Shown: positions 27,542-35,644 of the stretch, one piece after another
Position numbering within the stretch: the first letter of the stretch is position 1
How the letters are laid out: every line of letters starts with the position of its first letter
DNA from: Candidatus Liberibacter africanus PTSAPSY
GTDB taxonomy: Bacteria; Pseudomonadota; Alphaproteobacteria; Rhizobiales; Rhizobiaceae
Length of the DNA: 64,000 nucleotides
Direction of reading: 5' to 3'
Assembly (NCBI RefSeq): GCF_001021085.1
Contig: NZ_CP004021.1
Location: 766,001-830,000 of the forward strand
The notes under the pieces: generated by a model
Told to the model about the DNA's origin: nothing
What the model saw: the letters and a program-made list of their open reading frames with translations, nothing else
Database searches by the model: none
Translations under genes and position numbers: made by a program

Positions 27542-28054
27542 GTGACACGTAAATCAACTCGGATTATAGGGATCGATCCTGGTCTTCGGAGGACAGGATG
27601 GGGAATTGTTGATGCTGCAGGGGATAATCTAAGTTTTATTTCTTCTGGAACAATTGTTTCATGTTCGAAAAAATCACTTGCATCTCGTTTGTGCCAATTA
27701 TACGAGGGTTTGACTGATGTTATTCATAATTGGAAACCCGAAGAAGCGGCTGTGGAACAAGTTTTTGTAAACAAAGATGCGGTGGCGACACTTAAGCTCG
27801 GTCAAGCTCGGGCAATAGCCATGTTGTCACCTGCCCTCATTGGAATACCTGTTTCTGAGTATGCTCCTAATACCATTAAAAAAGCGGTAATAGGCGTTGG
27901 TCATGGGGATAAAAAACAAATCCATATGATGTTAAAGATATTGATGCCGGGAAGCGTATTTAAGGGGAAAGACGCTGCTGATGCATTAGCAATCGCTGTA
28001 TGTCATGCACATCATGCTAATTCTGGTTATTATAAAATTGCATTACACAATTGA
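27542..28054 (+). CDS. ruvC: Holliday junction resolvase RuvC
   Basis: RuvC cleaves Holliday junctions. The catalytic acidic residues are present: D12 in GIDPG, E72 in VEQVF, D144 and D147 in KDAADAL. I chose GTG 27542 (170 aa), because GAGG stands 11 bases upstream and the family starts shortly before RIIGIDPG; a TTG nine codons earlier is less likely. First gene of ruvCAB. Confidence 0.94.
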   Translation: MTRKSTRIIGIDPGLRRTGWGIVDAAGDNLSFISSGTIVSCSKKSLASRLCQLYEGLTDVIHNWKPEEAAVEQVFVNKDAVATLKLGQARAIAMLSPALIGIPVSEYAPNTIKKAVIGVGHGDKKQIHMMLKILMPGSVFKGKDAADALAIAVCHAHHANSGYYKIALHN

Positions 28055-28099
28055 TTCGTTTTAGATGAAGTGATGGGTGTAAGTAGAAAGTAGAAAACT

Positions 28100-28714
28100 A
28101 TGATAGGTAAAATCAAAGGCAATATTGAAGGCTTGTATGAGGATTATGTATTGGTTGACGTACAAGGTGTTTGTTATATGATCTACTGTCCAGTTCGTAC
28201 ATTATCTTGTCTTGGCAATATAGGAGATTTTTGTACTTTATTTGTTGAGACGCACGTACGACAGGATCAAATTCGACTTTTTGGATTTCTATCTGAAATA
28301 GAGCGGAAATGGTTTTTGTTATTGCAAAGTGTGCAAGGAGTAGGGGCAAGGGTTGCTATGGGTGTGTTATCTCATATTACAACAACAGAGTTGATAGAAT
28401 CTATAATATTGCAAAATAGTAAAGTTCTAGATCGAATTCCGGGTATTGGGACAAAAGTAGCCAATCGCATTATGGTAGAGCTAAAGGGCAAGGCGGTTTC
28501 TATAGATAAGAAAGATGTTTCTTGCTTGAATAAAGAAAAATCACAAGAAAATTATATGTCTGCAGTTGCGATTGATGCTATATCTGCATTAGTTAATTTA
28601 GGTTATAGTCAAGACAAAGCATCGGAGGCTGTGATATTAGTCCTTAAAAAGGATCACGATATTACTGATGCAAGTCAAATTATTCGATTGGCTTTAAAAG
28701 AAATATCATGTTAA
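28100..28714 (+). CDS. ruvA: Holliday junction branch migration protein RuvA
   Basis: RuvA tetramers bind the Holliday junction and recruit RuvB. The 204-aa protein has the MIGKIKGNIE OB-fold start, ETHVRQDQIRLFGF near 55-68, the helix-hairpin-helix pair (LLQSVQGVGARVAMGVLS and LDRIPGIGTKVANRIM), a variable linker near 130-150 and the C-terminal RuvB-binding domain (AISALVNLGYSQDKASEAV). ATG 28100. It follows ruvC by 45 bases. Confidence 0.95.
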   Translation: MIGKIKGNIEGLYEDYVLVDVQGVCYMIYCPVRTLSCLGNIGDFCTLFVETHVRQDQIRLFGFLSEIERKWFLLLQSVQGVGARVAMGVLSHITTTELIESIILQNSKVLDRIPGIGTKVANRIMVELKGKAVSIDKKDVSCLNKEKSQENYMSAVAIDAISALVNLGYSQDKASEAVILVLKKDHDITDASQIIRLALKEISC

Positions 28715-28755
28715 ATCATTCCCATTATACATTAAAGTTATGAAGATTAGCAAAA

Positions 28756-29790
28756 ATGATGGATCGTGAAGGGTTGCTGTCAGGTAAGATTTTTCAGGAA
28801 GATGCTGATATTCCCTTATTGCGCCCAAGAACTTTAGGTGAATTTACAGGTCAAGTTGAAGCATGTTACAACCTCAAAGTTTTTATAGAAGCAGCTAAAG
28901 CACGTTCTGAAGCGTTAGATCATGTGTTGTTTGTAGGTCCTCCGGGGCTTGGAAAAACTACTTTAGCGCATGTTGTTGCGAGAGAATTAGGTGTTAATTT
29001 TCGCTCTACGTCAGGGCCTGTTATTGCAAAGGCAGGAGATCTTGCGGCGCTTCTTACCAATTTAGAAGATCGTGATGTCTTGTTTATTGATGAGATTCAT
29101 AGGCTTAGTATTGTTGTGGAAGAAATTCTTTATCCGGCTATGGAAGATTTTCAACTGGATCTTATGGTTGGAGAGGGGCCTTCGGCACGTTCTGTAAAAA
29201 TCAACCTATCACGTTTTACACTCATAGCGGCTACGACAAGAGTTGGTTTGCTTAGCAATCCTTTGCAGGATCGTTTCGGCATTCCTGTTAGATTAAATTT
29301 CTACAAGATAGAAGATTTAAAAGTAATAGTGCATAGAGGTGCTAAATTAACAGGATTGGCTATTACAGATGATGCGGCATATGAGATTGCCATGCGTTCT
29401 AGAGGAACTCCACGTATTGCTGGAAGACTATTGCGTCGTATACGAGATTTTGCTGAGGTTGCGCATGCTAAAACTATTACGAAGGAAATAGCAGATGCAG
29501 CGTTAATTCGTTTATCAGTAGATAAAATGGGGTTTGACCAACTTGATTTGCGTTATTTGACAATGATTGCTCATAATTTTAAAGGTGGTCCAGTTGGTAT
29601 AGATACTATTGCTGCTGGTCTTTCTGAACCTCGGGATGCTATAGAGGATTTGATAGAGCCTTATATGATACAACAGGGATTTATTCAGCGTACACCACGA
29701 GGAAGGATTTTAATGCCCAGTGCTTGGAAACATCTTGGTATTAATATTCCTCATGACATGGTGGGATTTCCTTGTGGAAAGAAAAAGTAA
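28756..29790 (+). CDS. ruvB: Holliday junction branch migration ATPase RuvB
   Basis: RuvB is the AAA+ motor of branch migration. The 344-aa protein has [12 protein letters not shown], Walker A GPPGLGKT at 61-68, Walker [10 protein letters not shown] near 109-117, sensor 1 IAATTRVG, arginine finger region FGIPVRL, and the C-terminal winged helix with [16 protein letters not shown]. Start ATG 28756 (a second ATG follows directly). In relatives a ybgC thioesterase gene comes next; here about 300 bases of spacer lead to tolQ. Confidence 0.96.
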   Translation: MMDREGLLSGKIFQEDADIPLLRPRTLGEFTGQVEACYNLKVFIEAAKARSEALDHVLFVGPPGLGKTTLAHVVARELGVNFRSTSGPVIAKAGDLAALLTNLEDRDVLFIDEIHRLSIVVEEILYPAMEDFQLDLMVGEGPSARSVKINLSRFTLIAATTRVGLLSNPLQDRFGIPVRLNFYKIEDLKVIVHRGAKLTGLAITDDAAYEIAMRSRGTPRIAGRLLRRIRDFAEVAHAKTITKEIADAALIRLSVDKMGFDQLDLRYLTMIAHNFKGGPVGIDTIAAGLSEPRDAIEDLIEPYMIQQGFIQRTPRGRILMPSAWKHLGINIPHDMVGFPCGKKK

Positions 29791-30090
29791 ACTACGTTAT
29801 TTTTTGTGTCTTTTACGTGTGCGATCGACTTTTTGTATTATAAAATATATTATAATTTTATTTGACGGTGATTTTCTATTTTTGGGCAGAAAGTGATGTT
29901 ACAAAAACTTGGAAAATAACAATATATTTTGATTAATATAGAGGAATTTTGATTAAATCTATATGGATGCATTGGTAGAAAATGATTTATATGATAAGCA
30001 AATATTGAGAAGCGGTATTAGGTTCTATTGTTATAAATTCGATTTCAGTACTTGCAGGAAAAATTCGTTAATAATTTTGGATTTTCTATT
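29791..30090. other. Spacer between ruvB and tolQ
   Basis: About 300 AT-rich bases without a readable gene, at the position where ybgC lies in related genomes. No YbgC motif survives. It probably holds a promoter for the tol genes, but I cannot fix hexamers. Confidence 0.4.
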
Positions 30091-30762
30091 ATGGATATAA
30101 ATATTTTTTCTTTTTTTATGCAAATAGGATTTGCGGTTAAGTGTATTATAATTTTATTGCTTATTTTTTCTATTTATAGCTGGAGCATTATTGTGCAAAA
30201 AAGTGTAAATTTTATTATGATTCGTCGTAATTTTAGAGAATTTGAAAAACTTTTTTGGTCGGGACAATCGTTGGAAGCATTGTGTAAATTATTAAAAGAT
30301 CGTCAAAATATTGGGCTGGCTGCAATATTTATGTCTGCTATGGGAGAATGGAAGAAAAGTTATGAAAAAGGAGCACGTTCTCCTATTGGAATGCAAGATC
30401 GTATAGATCGTATGATGGATGTAGCTATCGCTCGCGAATTGGAAGATATAACAGAACGATTGAGTTTTCTTGGGAATATATCTTCAAGCAGTTTGCTTAT
30501 AGGTATTTTAGGGGCGGTTTTAGGCATGATGGGTTTTTTTGAAAGTATTGCAGGATATCATCCCAATATAGCCGTTGCTGTTCCGAGAATAATAGAATCT
30601 TTAATATGTATTCTTTTCGGTCTTTGTGTGTCTATACCGTCTTCTATAGCGTATAATAAGTTCATGGCAGATTCAAGAAAGTGTTCAGTGCAAATGGAAG
30701 GATTCGCTGATGAGTTTTCGGCAATCCTCTCTCGACAAACTGAAAACAATATAATTTCCTAA
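30091..30762 (+). CDS. tolQ: TolQ, inner-membrane motor protein with altered TM residues
   Basis: TolQ and TolR form the proton-driven motor of the Tol-Pal system. The 223-aa protein (ATG 30091; a TTG 13 codons earlier is possible) has three membrane segments and recognisable family context (SFFMQIGFAVK, later SIPSSIAYNKF, FADEFSAILSRQ). Yet the two conserved threonines of the proton path are missing: the GTVWG motif reads GAVLG, and the ALIATAIGL motif reads SLICILFGL. TolR beside it lacks its aspartate as well. The protein is full length, so this is residue change, not truncation. ExbB/MotA-family assignment is firm. Confidence 0.88.
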   Translation: MDINIFSFFMQIGFAVKCIIILLLIFSIYSWSIIVQKSVNFIMIRRNFREFEKLFWSGQSLEALCKLLKDRQNIGLAAIFMSAMGEWKKSYEKGARSPIGMQDRIDRMMDVAIARELEDITERLSFLGNISSSSLLIGILGAVLGMMGFFESIAGYHPNIAVAVPRIIESLICILFGLCVSIPSSIAYNKFMADSRKCSVQMEGFADEFSAILSRQTENNIIS

Positions 30763-30794
30763 GCGCACTGTAGTTATTTTTGAGAAATGGGTTG

Positions 30795-31235
30795 ATGATA
30801 AATACACAAAACCAAGTCAGCATGAGAAAAATACGCAGTAGAAGAAAAGGAAATCGTAATTCCGTAGTGCCTGGCGGAATAATGAACAGCCAATTGCAAT
30901 ATATCTCTTTAATAGGATTGGCTCTGATTTTATTTATGATTTTAATTGGAAATATTATGATTCTTATTCCAAGGTCAGGGTTTATTCTAGATCTTGATAT
31001 CGATAGATATACTATTATAATAGATGTGAATAAAAATGGAGAGATTCGTATACAAGGAAAGCAGGTTTCCTTGAATGAAATCGCCCAAAAAATAGAATTT
31101 TTGCAGAATGGTAAATTCAACGAATGCATCTTGATTAAAGGAGAAAGTGATGCATCTTATGGGACAATAATGCATGTCTTGTTGAATGTCCAGAAAAGTG
31201 GATATAGAAACGTTAGTTTCCTTGTTCGAAATTAA
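30795..31235 (+). CDS. tolR: TolR, lacking the conserved membrane aspartate
   Basis: A 146-aa ExbD/TolR-type protein: basic N-terminus, one membrane span (about 33-57), periplasmic domain with a C-terminal VLLNVQKSGYRNVSFLV matching the family end. The usual start of the span, with P-L-x-D-V-x-L-V-L, has become SLIGLALILF: no Asp or Glu in the membrane. That Asp (D23 in E. coli) is essential for proton coupling there. Start ATG 30795 is preferred over TTG 30780. It sits between tolQ and tolA with short spacers. Confidence 0.85.
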   Translation: MINTQNQVSMRKIRSRRKGNRNSVVPGGIMNSQLQYISLIGLALILFMILIGNIMILIPRSGFILDLDIDRYTIIIDVNKNGEIRIQGKQVSLNEIAQKIEFLQNGKFNECILIKGESDASYGTIMHVLLNVQKSGYRNVSFLVRN

Positions 31236-31249
31236 AAGGATGATAAGCT

Positions 31250-32050
31250 GTGCGTTTAGAGAATGGTCTTGCTATATCGCTGATATTGCACGTTGTATTC
31301 TTATTATTACTGTATTTTAGTTTTAATATTAAGTTATTCATTCCGGTTTCGCAAAATGAGATGTTTGCTGTGCGCAATATTTATAATGAAGATTTTCATT
31401 CTGGTAAATACAACGACGATACGAGAAAAAGAGAAAAAAAGCAAACTCCTTCCTTAAAAGAGGAAAGTAAGAAGAATATTGTTGAAGAAAATGGTGTTAT
31501 ATTGCCCGATCAGAGGAATATTGACGCTGTTGAAGATGGGATGAAGAATTTTCCTAATAAAGGAGGACAAGAATCTAAAGAAGTATCAGAAGTTATTACA
31601 TCGCCTCGTTTTGAGAAACCACAAGATATCAAAATGACGAATAAGGCAGGAACACCTTCTGCAAAAAAGAAAAGTATCGAGAGTGTTATAAGATCTGACA
31701 AGAAAGGAAAAGGAGCATTACCCAGATCTGGGATAAGGCAAAGTAATAAAATTTTTTCTCAGAATGCAATAAGTGTTGTGCGCAATAGAATTATAGAGAA
31801 TTGGAATATTCCTTCTGATTTCAAGAAATTTAAAACATTGCAGGTTAAGATGCGATTTCAGTTGAATAAAAAAGGTTTAGTGATTGGGAATATTCATGTT
31901 GACGTAATAGGTGGAACAGAATTAGTTCGTAGAATATTAAGAGAAAATGCAAGAAAAGCTGTTATGAAATCGCAAGCCTTTCTTCTTTCTCCAAATTATT
32001 ACAAGGATTGGCGCAATATTGTTCTTAATTTTGTGCCTTCAAGAATGTAG
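31250..32050 (+). CDS. tolA: TolA, envelope-spanning protein
   Basis: TolA links TolQR to TolB and Pal. The 266-aa protein begins at GTG 31250, with AAGGA 9 bases upstream. A membrane helix (about 7-28) retains the S10/H14 pair of the SHLS motif that contacts TolQ/TolR. A hydrophilic, lysine- and glutamate-rich linker (about 55-165) follows, shorter than the long alanine-rich helix of E. coli TolA. The C-terminal domain (about 175-266) has RNRIIENWNIPSD and the MRFQLNKKGLVIG pattern of TonB/TolA C-terminal domains. Confidence 0.85.
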   Translation: MRLENGLAISLILHVVFLLLLYFSFNIKLFIPVSQNEMFAVRNIYNEDFHSGKYNDDTRKREKKQTPSLKEESKKNIVEENGVILPDQRNIDAVEDGMKNFPNKGGQESKEVSEVITSPRFEKPQDIKMTNKAGTPSAKKKSIESVIRSDKKGKGALPRSGIRQSNKIFSQNAISVVRNRIIENWNIPSDFKKFKTLQVKMRFQLNKKGLVIGNIHVDVIGGTELVRRILRENARKAVMKSQAFLLSPNYYKDWRNIVLNFVPSRM

Positions 32051-32143
32051 TATAAGTATCTATCTTTTTTATGTATATGCTTTGTTTTATGAAAGTGGAA
32101 GGGAATTTGTTTTTGAGATTTTCTATAATTTAAGGAACTGAAT

Positions 32144-33451
32144 ATGAAGATCAATCTTTGTTTATTATTAGTATTGCTTGTCGGGTGTTTTGCTACTCCA
32201 GCACATGCTTTAGTACGAGTTAATACCAATATTTCTGATTATTCGCCGGCATCTATTGCGGTGACTAAATTCGTGTCTGTTGATGATTTAGGAGGTAAAT
32301 TATCAGAAATTATAACAAAGGATTTGCAAGGGTCTGATGTGTTTAATCTTATTTCCCAAAGTTCTTTCAAACAAAAAATCACTAATCCAGATAGTGTCCT
32401 GCGTTTTCAGGATTGGCAAAGCATAGATGCTCAAGTTGTTATAACAGGTCGGGTTATTAAAGAAGGTAAAGATCGTTTGCGTACAGAATTTCGATTATGG
32501 GATATTAAAGATCGCAAACAAATCATAGGAAGGAAATTTTTTTCTTCGCCTGCTAATTGGAGAAAAATTGCTCATGTCATTGCTGATGAGATATATCAGA
32601 ATATTACAGGTGAAAAGAGTGATTTTAATACGCGTGTTTTATTCGTTTCTGAGGATATCGTTCGTGGCACTATAAAAGATAGTTTATGTGTCATGGATCG
32701 AGATGGTGCTAATGTACGCTATTTAATGCCTAAAAAGGATCAGATTCTTTTGTCTCCACACTTTTCCCCTAAACTGCAGAAAGTGGCATATACGTCTTAT
32801 GACGACGAAGATATCCTAAAAGTTTATTTAATGGATGTTAGAATTGACAGAGCTCATAAGAGGATAGGAAACTTCCGGGGTATGGTTCTTTCTCCTTCTT
32901 TTTTCCCAAAGGGTAATCGCATGATTGTGAGTGTGCAAAAAGAAGGTGCAATTGATATTTATAGTGTGGATTTGTATTCTAATGCTGCTAAGCGTTTAAC
33001 AAATACTTTGTTTGTTAATATATCTGCTTCTGCCTCGCCAGATTCTGCACAAATCGTTTTTGAAAGTGATATGAGCGGCACACAACAAATCTATGTAATG
33101 CAGTCAGATGGATCAAATCAACAACGTATTTCGCAAGATGGTGAGGCATCATACTTTGATCCTTCTTGGTCTCCGCGAGGTGATTTGATAGCTTTTACCA
33201 AATTTCATCAAGGGAAATTTGCAATTGGGGTGATGAAAAAAGATGGATCACAAGAGCGTATATTAGTGGAGGATTCTAATTTACAATATCCTACATGGTC
33301 TCCTAGTGGTCGTTCGTTGATGTTTTCCCGTAAAAAGAACGATGATATAGGCGCAAAGCTATATTCAATTGATTTAAATGGTCGTAATGAGATATTAATC
33401 AATACGCCTAAATATGCTTTAGATCCACATTGGGTAGCATCTGCAGACTAG
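32144..33451 (+). CDS. tolB: TolB periplasmic beta-propeller protein
   Basis: TolB is the periplasmic partner of Pal. The 435-aa protein has a signal peptide ending at HA (about residue 23), the N-terminal two-layer domain (VVITGRVIKEG, TEFRLWDI), then a six-bladed propeller with WD40-like repeats recognisable as SPDSAQIVFES, YVMQSDGSNQQRIS, SWSPRGDLIAFT and TWSPSGRSLMFS. ATG 32144 has TAAGGA upstream. Full length. Confidence 0.95.
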   Translation: MKINLCLLLVLLVGCFATPAHALVRVNTNISDYSPASIAVTKFVSVDDLGGKLSEIITKDLQGSDVFNLISQSSFKQKITNPDSVLRFQDWQSIDAQVVITGRVIKEGKDRLRTEFRLWDIKDRKQIIGRKFFSSPANWRKIAHVIADEIYQNITGEKSDFNTRVLFVSEDIVRGTIKDSLCVMDRDGANVRYLMPKKDQILLSPHFSPKLQKVAYTSYDDEDILKVYLMDVRIDRAHKRIGNFRGMVLSPSFFPKGNRMIVSVQKEGAIDIYSVDLYSNAAKRLTNTLFVNISASASPDSAQIVFESDMSGTQQIYVMQSDGSNQQRISQDGEASYFDPSWSPRGDLIAFTKFHQGKFAIGVMKKDGSQERILVEDSNLQYPTWSPSGRSLMFSRKKNDDIGAKLYSIDLNGRNEILINTPKYALDPHWVASAD

Positions 33452-33524
33452 GTGGATTTACTATTAGTTTATTCTTTATTGTCAAAGCTTAATATTTTTG
33501 TTCAACAATCGATTTATATTGAAC

Positions 33525-33550
33525 AGGATAAGGATAAGGATAAGGATAAG
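33525..33550 (+). repeat. Tandem hexanucleotide repeat (AGGATA, four copies) ahead of pal
   Basis: Four uninterrupted copies of AGGATA plus two further matching bases end 11 bases before the pal start codon at 33562. Each copy contains an AGGA that resembles a ribosome binding site, though the one used is probably the AAAGGG just after the array. Copy number may vary between strains and shift pal expression. Confidence 0.85.
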
Positions 33551-33561
33551 AAAGGGTTTAT

Positions 33562-34044
33562 ATGCAATATATTGCTATTTTCAGTATTTTGTCGGCAATG
33601 ACTGTCATAGGTTCGTCGGAAAACAATAATGGTTTTGATATGAAGACATCTTCTGATAGTGTAGTATCATATAGCGATCCTTTACAGAAGACATTTCCCA
33701 TGTCTGGTGATCGTATTTTATTCGATATCAATTCATATTCCGTTCGTCCATCAGATATTCAAGTATTATCTAGTTTAGGATCTTGGCTTGAGAAATATGA
33801 TTGTGATTTTATTATAGAGGGCCATACAGATGAACAAGGTTCTCGTAATAGCAGTATTGCGTTGGGACTTAACCGTGCGTATGCAGTTTTTAATTATTTT
33901 TTAGCTAGAGGAATTAGTGTATCTCGTATGAAGGTTACTTCATACGGAAAAGAAATGCCTGATGTATCTGGTCATGATGAGAATGCTTATGAGAAAAATC
34001 GTCGTGCGGTCATTGTTCTAAAAGAATGTCGTTCTAATGGTTGA
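33562..34044 (+). CDS. pal: Pal, peptidoglycan-associated protein without lipobox cysteine
   Basis: Pal anchors the outer membrane to peptidoglycan. The 160-aa protein has an OmpA C-terminal domain (about 45-158) with FDINSYSVRP, IEGHTDEQGSRN, ALGLNRAYAV, and KNRRAVIVL, including the Asp and Arg used for diaminopimelate binding. The N-terminus is a hydrophobic stretch (IAIFSILSAMTVIGSSE) where a lipoprotein signal with L-A-G/A-C is expected, but no cysteine is present until late in the protein. Start ATG 33562 with AAAGGG upstream. It follows tolB directly. Confidence 0.9.
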   Translation: MQYIAIFSILSAMTVIGSSENNNGFDMKTSSDSVVSYSDPLQKTFPMSGDRILFDINSYSVRPSDIQVLSSLGSWLEKYDCDFIIEGHTDEQGSRNSSIALGLNRAYAVFNYFLARGISVSRMKVTSYGKEMPDVSGHDENAYEKNRRAVIVLKECRSNG

Positions 34045-34254
34045 GAACAATCTTTATTGCATTGTTCTACCTGCATATTTTGCAATTGAGATATTGTTAA
34101 TGGGAGGTTTGATCTATTTCTTGGATATTTTTTTATTATAAAATATCCTATGGATGAAGATAGATAACTGTTGTTTTTTAAACTATTTTTTCAATACAAC
34201 GATTAAGATATGAGTATAGATCTATCGTAGTAGCCGATTTATAGGGACATTTCT

Positions 34255-35547
34255 TTGTTTTTATCTCCTATACAAAGTATAAGATCTTTTGTTTGCAGTC
34301 TTGCACCTCCTGCACATATTCTTGTAGCTGTTTCTGGTGGATCAGATTCTATGGGGCTTCTTATCGCGTTGCATTCTATCCTGTCAGACAGTTCTTTTAG
34401 ACAAATTAAATTTTCTGCTATTTCTGTCGATCATGACCTTAGGAAGGAATCTCAAGATGAAGTGAAATATGTTTCGGATATATGTTTTAAATTGGGAATT
34501 TCTCATACAATAGTTTTGTGGAAAGACCCCAAACCCCGCGCGGGATTAATGGTTGCTGCTCGAGAGGCGCGTTATGATTTGATTGCTGAGCATGCTAAGA
34601 AAATTGGCGCTAATTTAGCTGTAACAGCACATACTTTTGATGATCAGTTGGAAACAGTTTATATGCGTTCTCAACGTGATTATGCTGAAAAAGGTATTGG
34701 GCTTTCCGGTATATGTGGTACTATTTTATATGATTTTCGTTTGTGGATTATTCGTCCATTTTTACGATGTCGCAGAGAAGATATACGTTCTTTTTTATTG
34801 CAAAGGAATATTGGTTGGTGTGAAGATCCTAGTAATAATGATGATAGGTTTGAGCGTGTTCGTGTGAGACGCTTTATTAGAGATATTGATCTTCATGCGT
34901 TATATCACAAGATAGAAAAATTTCAGGATTTGCGTGTAACAATTAATAATGCTGTAGCTACGTTGATTCCCAAATATTTGACAGTTCATTTGAGATCAAT
35001 TATTGCAATTTCACAAGATATCTTAAATATTGATTCAGCTCTTTTATCTTATTTATTAAAAGTTTCTATCGCAGTTTGTGGAGGGCAATTTTTTTTCCCA
35101 GGACATAGTTCTATAGAGAGAGTCATGTCTTTCCTCAAAGACGGGGGAAAAGGGTGTATTAGTATTGGACGAGTTGTAATAGATCGACGTGAAAATTTTT
35201 TGTGGATAACACGTGCAGTACGAGATCTTCCTACTTTGAATATTCATCCAAAAGAAACTGCTGTTTGGGACGGAAGATATCAATTTCAAAATTCATCCGA
35301 TTCACTTATTCAGATTAGTCCTCAATTGTATAAAAAAAGTGATGTTCCTTCTGGTATTCCTCCCATTGTTGCACAACGTGCCATTTTGAGCATGCCCTAT
35401 GAACAGGGGGGGAGGGCTGTGTTAACACCTTTTTCTCGTTTTATGACAGGGTTTGATTTTCCTGTTGTGAGCGCGTTCTCTGTGTTATTTGGACAAGTAT
35501 TTATTCCGCGATTACCGTTTTTTGAGAAAAAAATATATTTTCATTGA
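34255..35547 (+). CDS. tilS: tRNA(Ile)-lysidine synthetase
   Basis: TilS converts C34 of the CAU-anticodon tRNA-Ile2 to lysidine, so that it reads AUA. The PP-loop SGGSDS is at 27-32, followed by VDHDLRKES, AREARYDL and TAHTFDDQLET, typical of TilS, and RPFLRCRREDIRSFL. The 430-aa length fits. The start is TTG 34255; no better ATG is near. The cpoB (ybgF) gene normally found between pal and tilS is absent. A candidate substrate, a CAU tRNA, is encoded at 49922. The gene contains a G7 run near 35406. Confidence 0.92.
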   Translation: MFLSPIQSIRSFVCSLAPPAHILVAVSGGSDSMGLLIALHSILSDSSFRQIKFSAISVDHDLRKESQDEVKYVSDICFKLGISHTIVLWKDPKPRAGLMVAAREARYDLIAEHAKKIGANLAVTAHTFDDQLETVYMRSQRDYAEKGIGLSGICGTILYDFRLWIIRPFLRCRREDIRSFLLQRNIGWCEDPSNNDDRFERVRVRRFIRDIDLHALYHKIEKFQDLRVTINNAVATLIPKYLTVHLRSIIAISQDILNIDSALLSYLLKVSIAVCGGQFFFPGHSSIERVMSFLKDGGKGCISIGRVVIDRRENFLWITRAVRDLPTLNIHPKETAVWDGRYQFQNSSDSLIQISPQLYKKSDVPSGIPPIVAQRAILSMPYEQGGRAVLTPFSRFMTGFDFPVVSAFSVLFGQVFIPRLPFFEKKIYFH

Positions 35548-35644
35548 TTTTATTGAATTATTGTTATTATCATAGCGGTTCTGTTTAGATGATTGGTGTT
35601 TTTGATTGGTCGAGAGTTGATTTTAATATTCTGAGGTGTCTTCA

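Noticed and set aside
34123..34148. Nine-base stem between pal and tilS as a terminator
   Set aside because: A/T-only lower stem without a following T-run, and the genes are normally one transcription unit; too weak to list.
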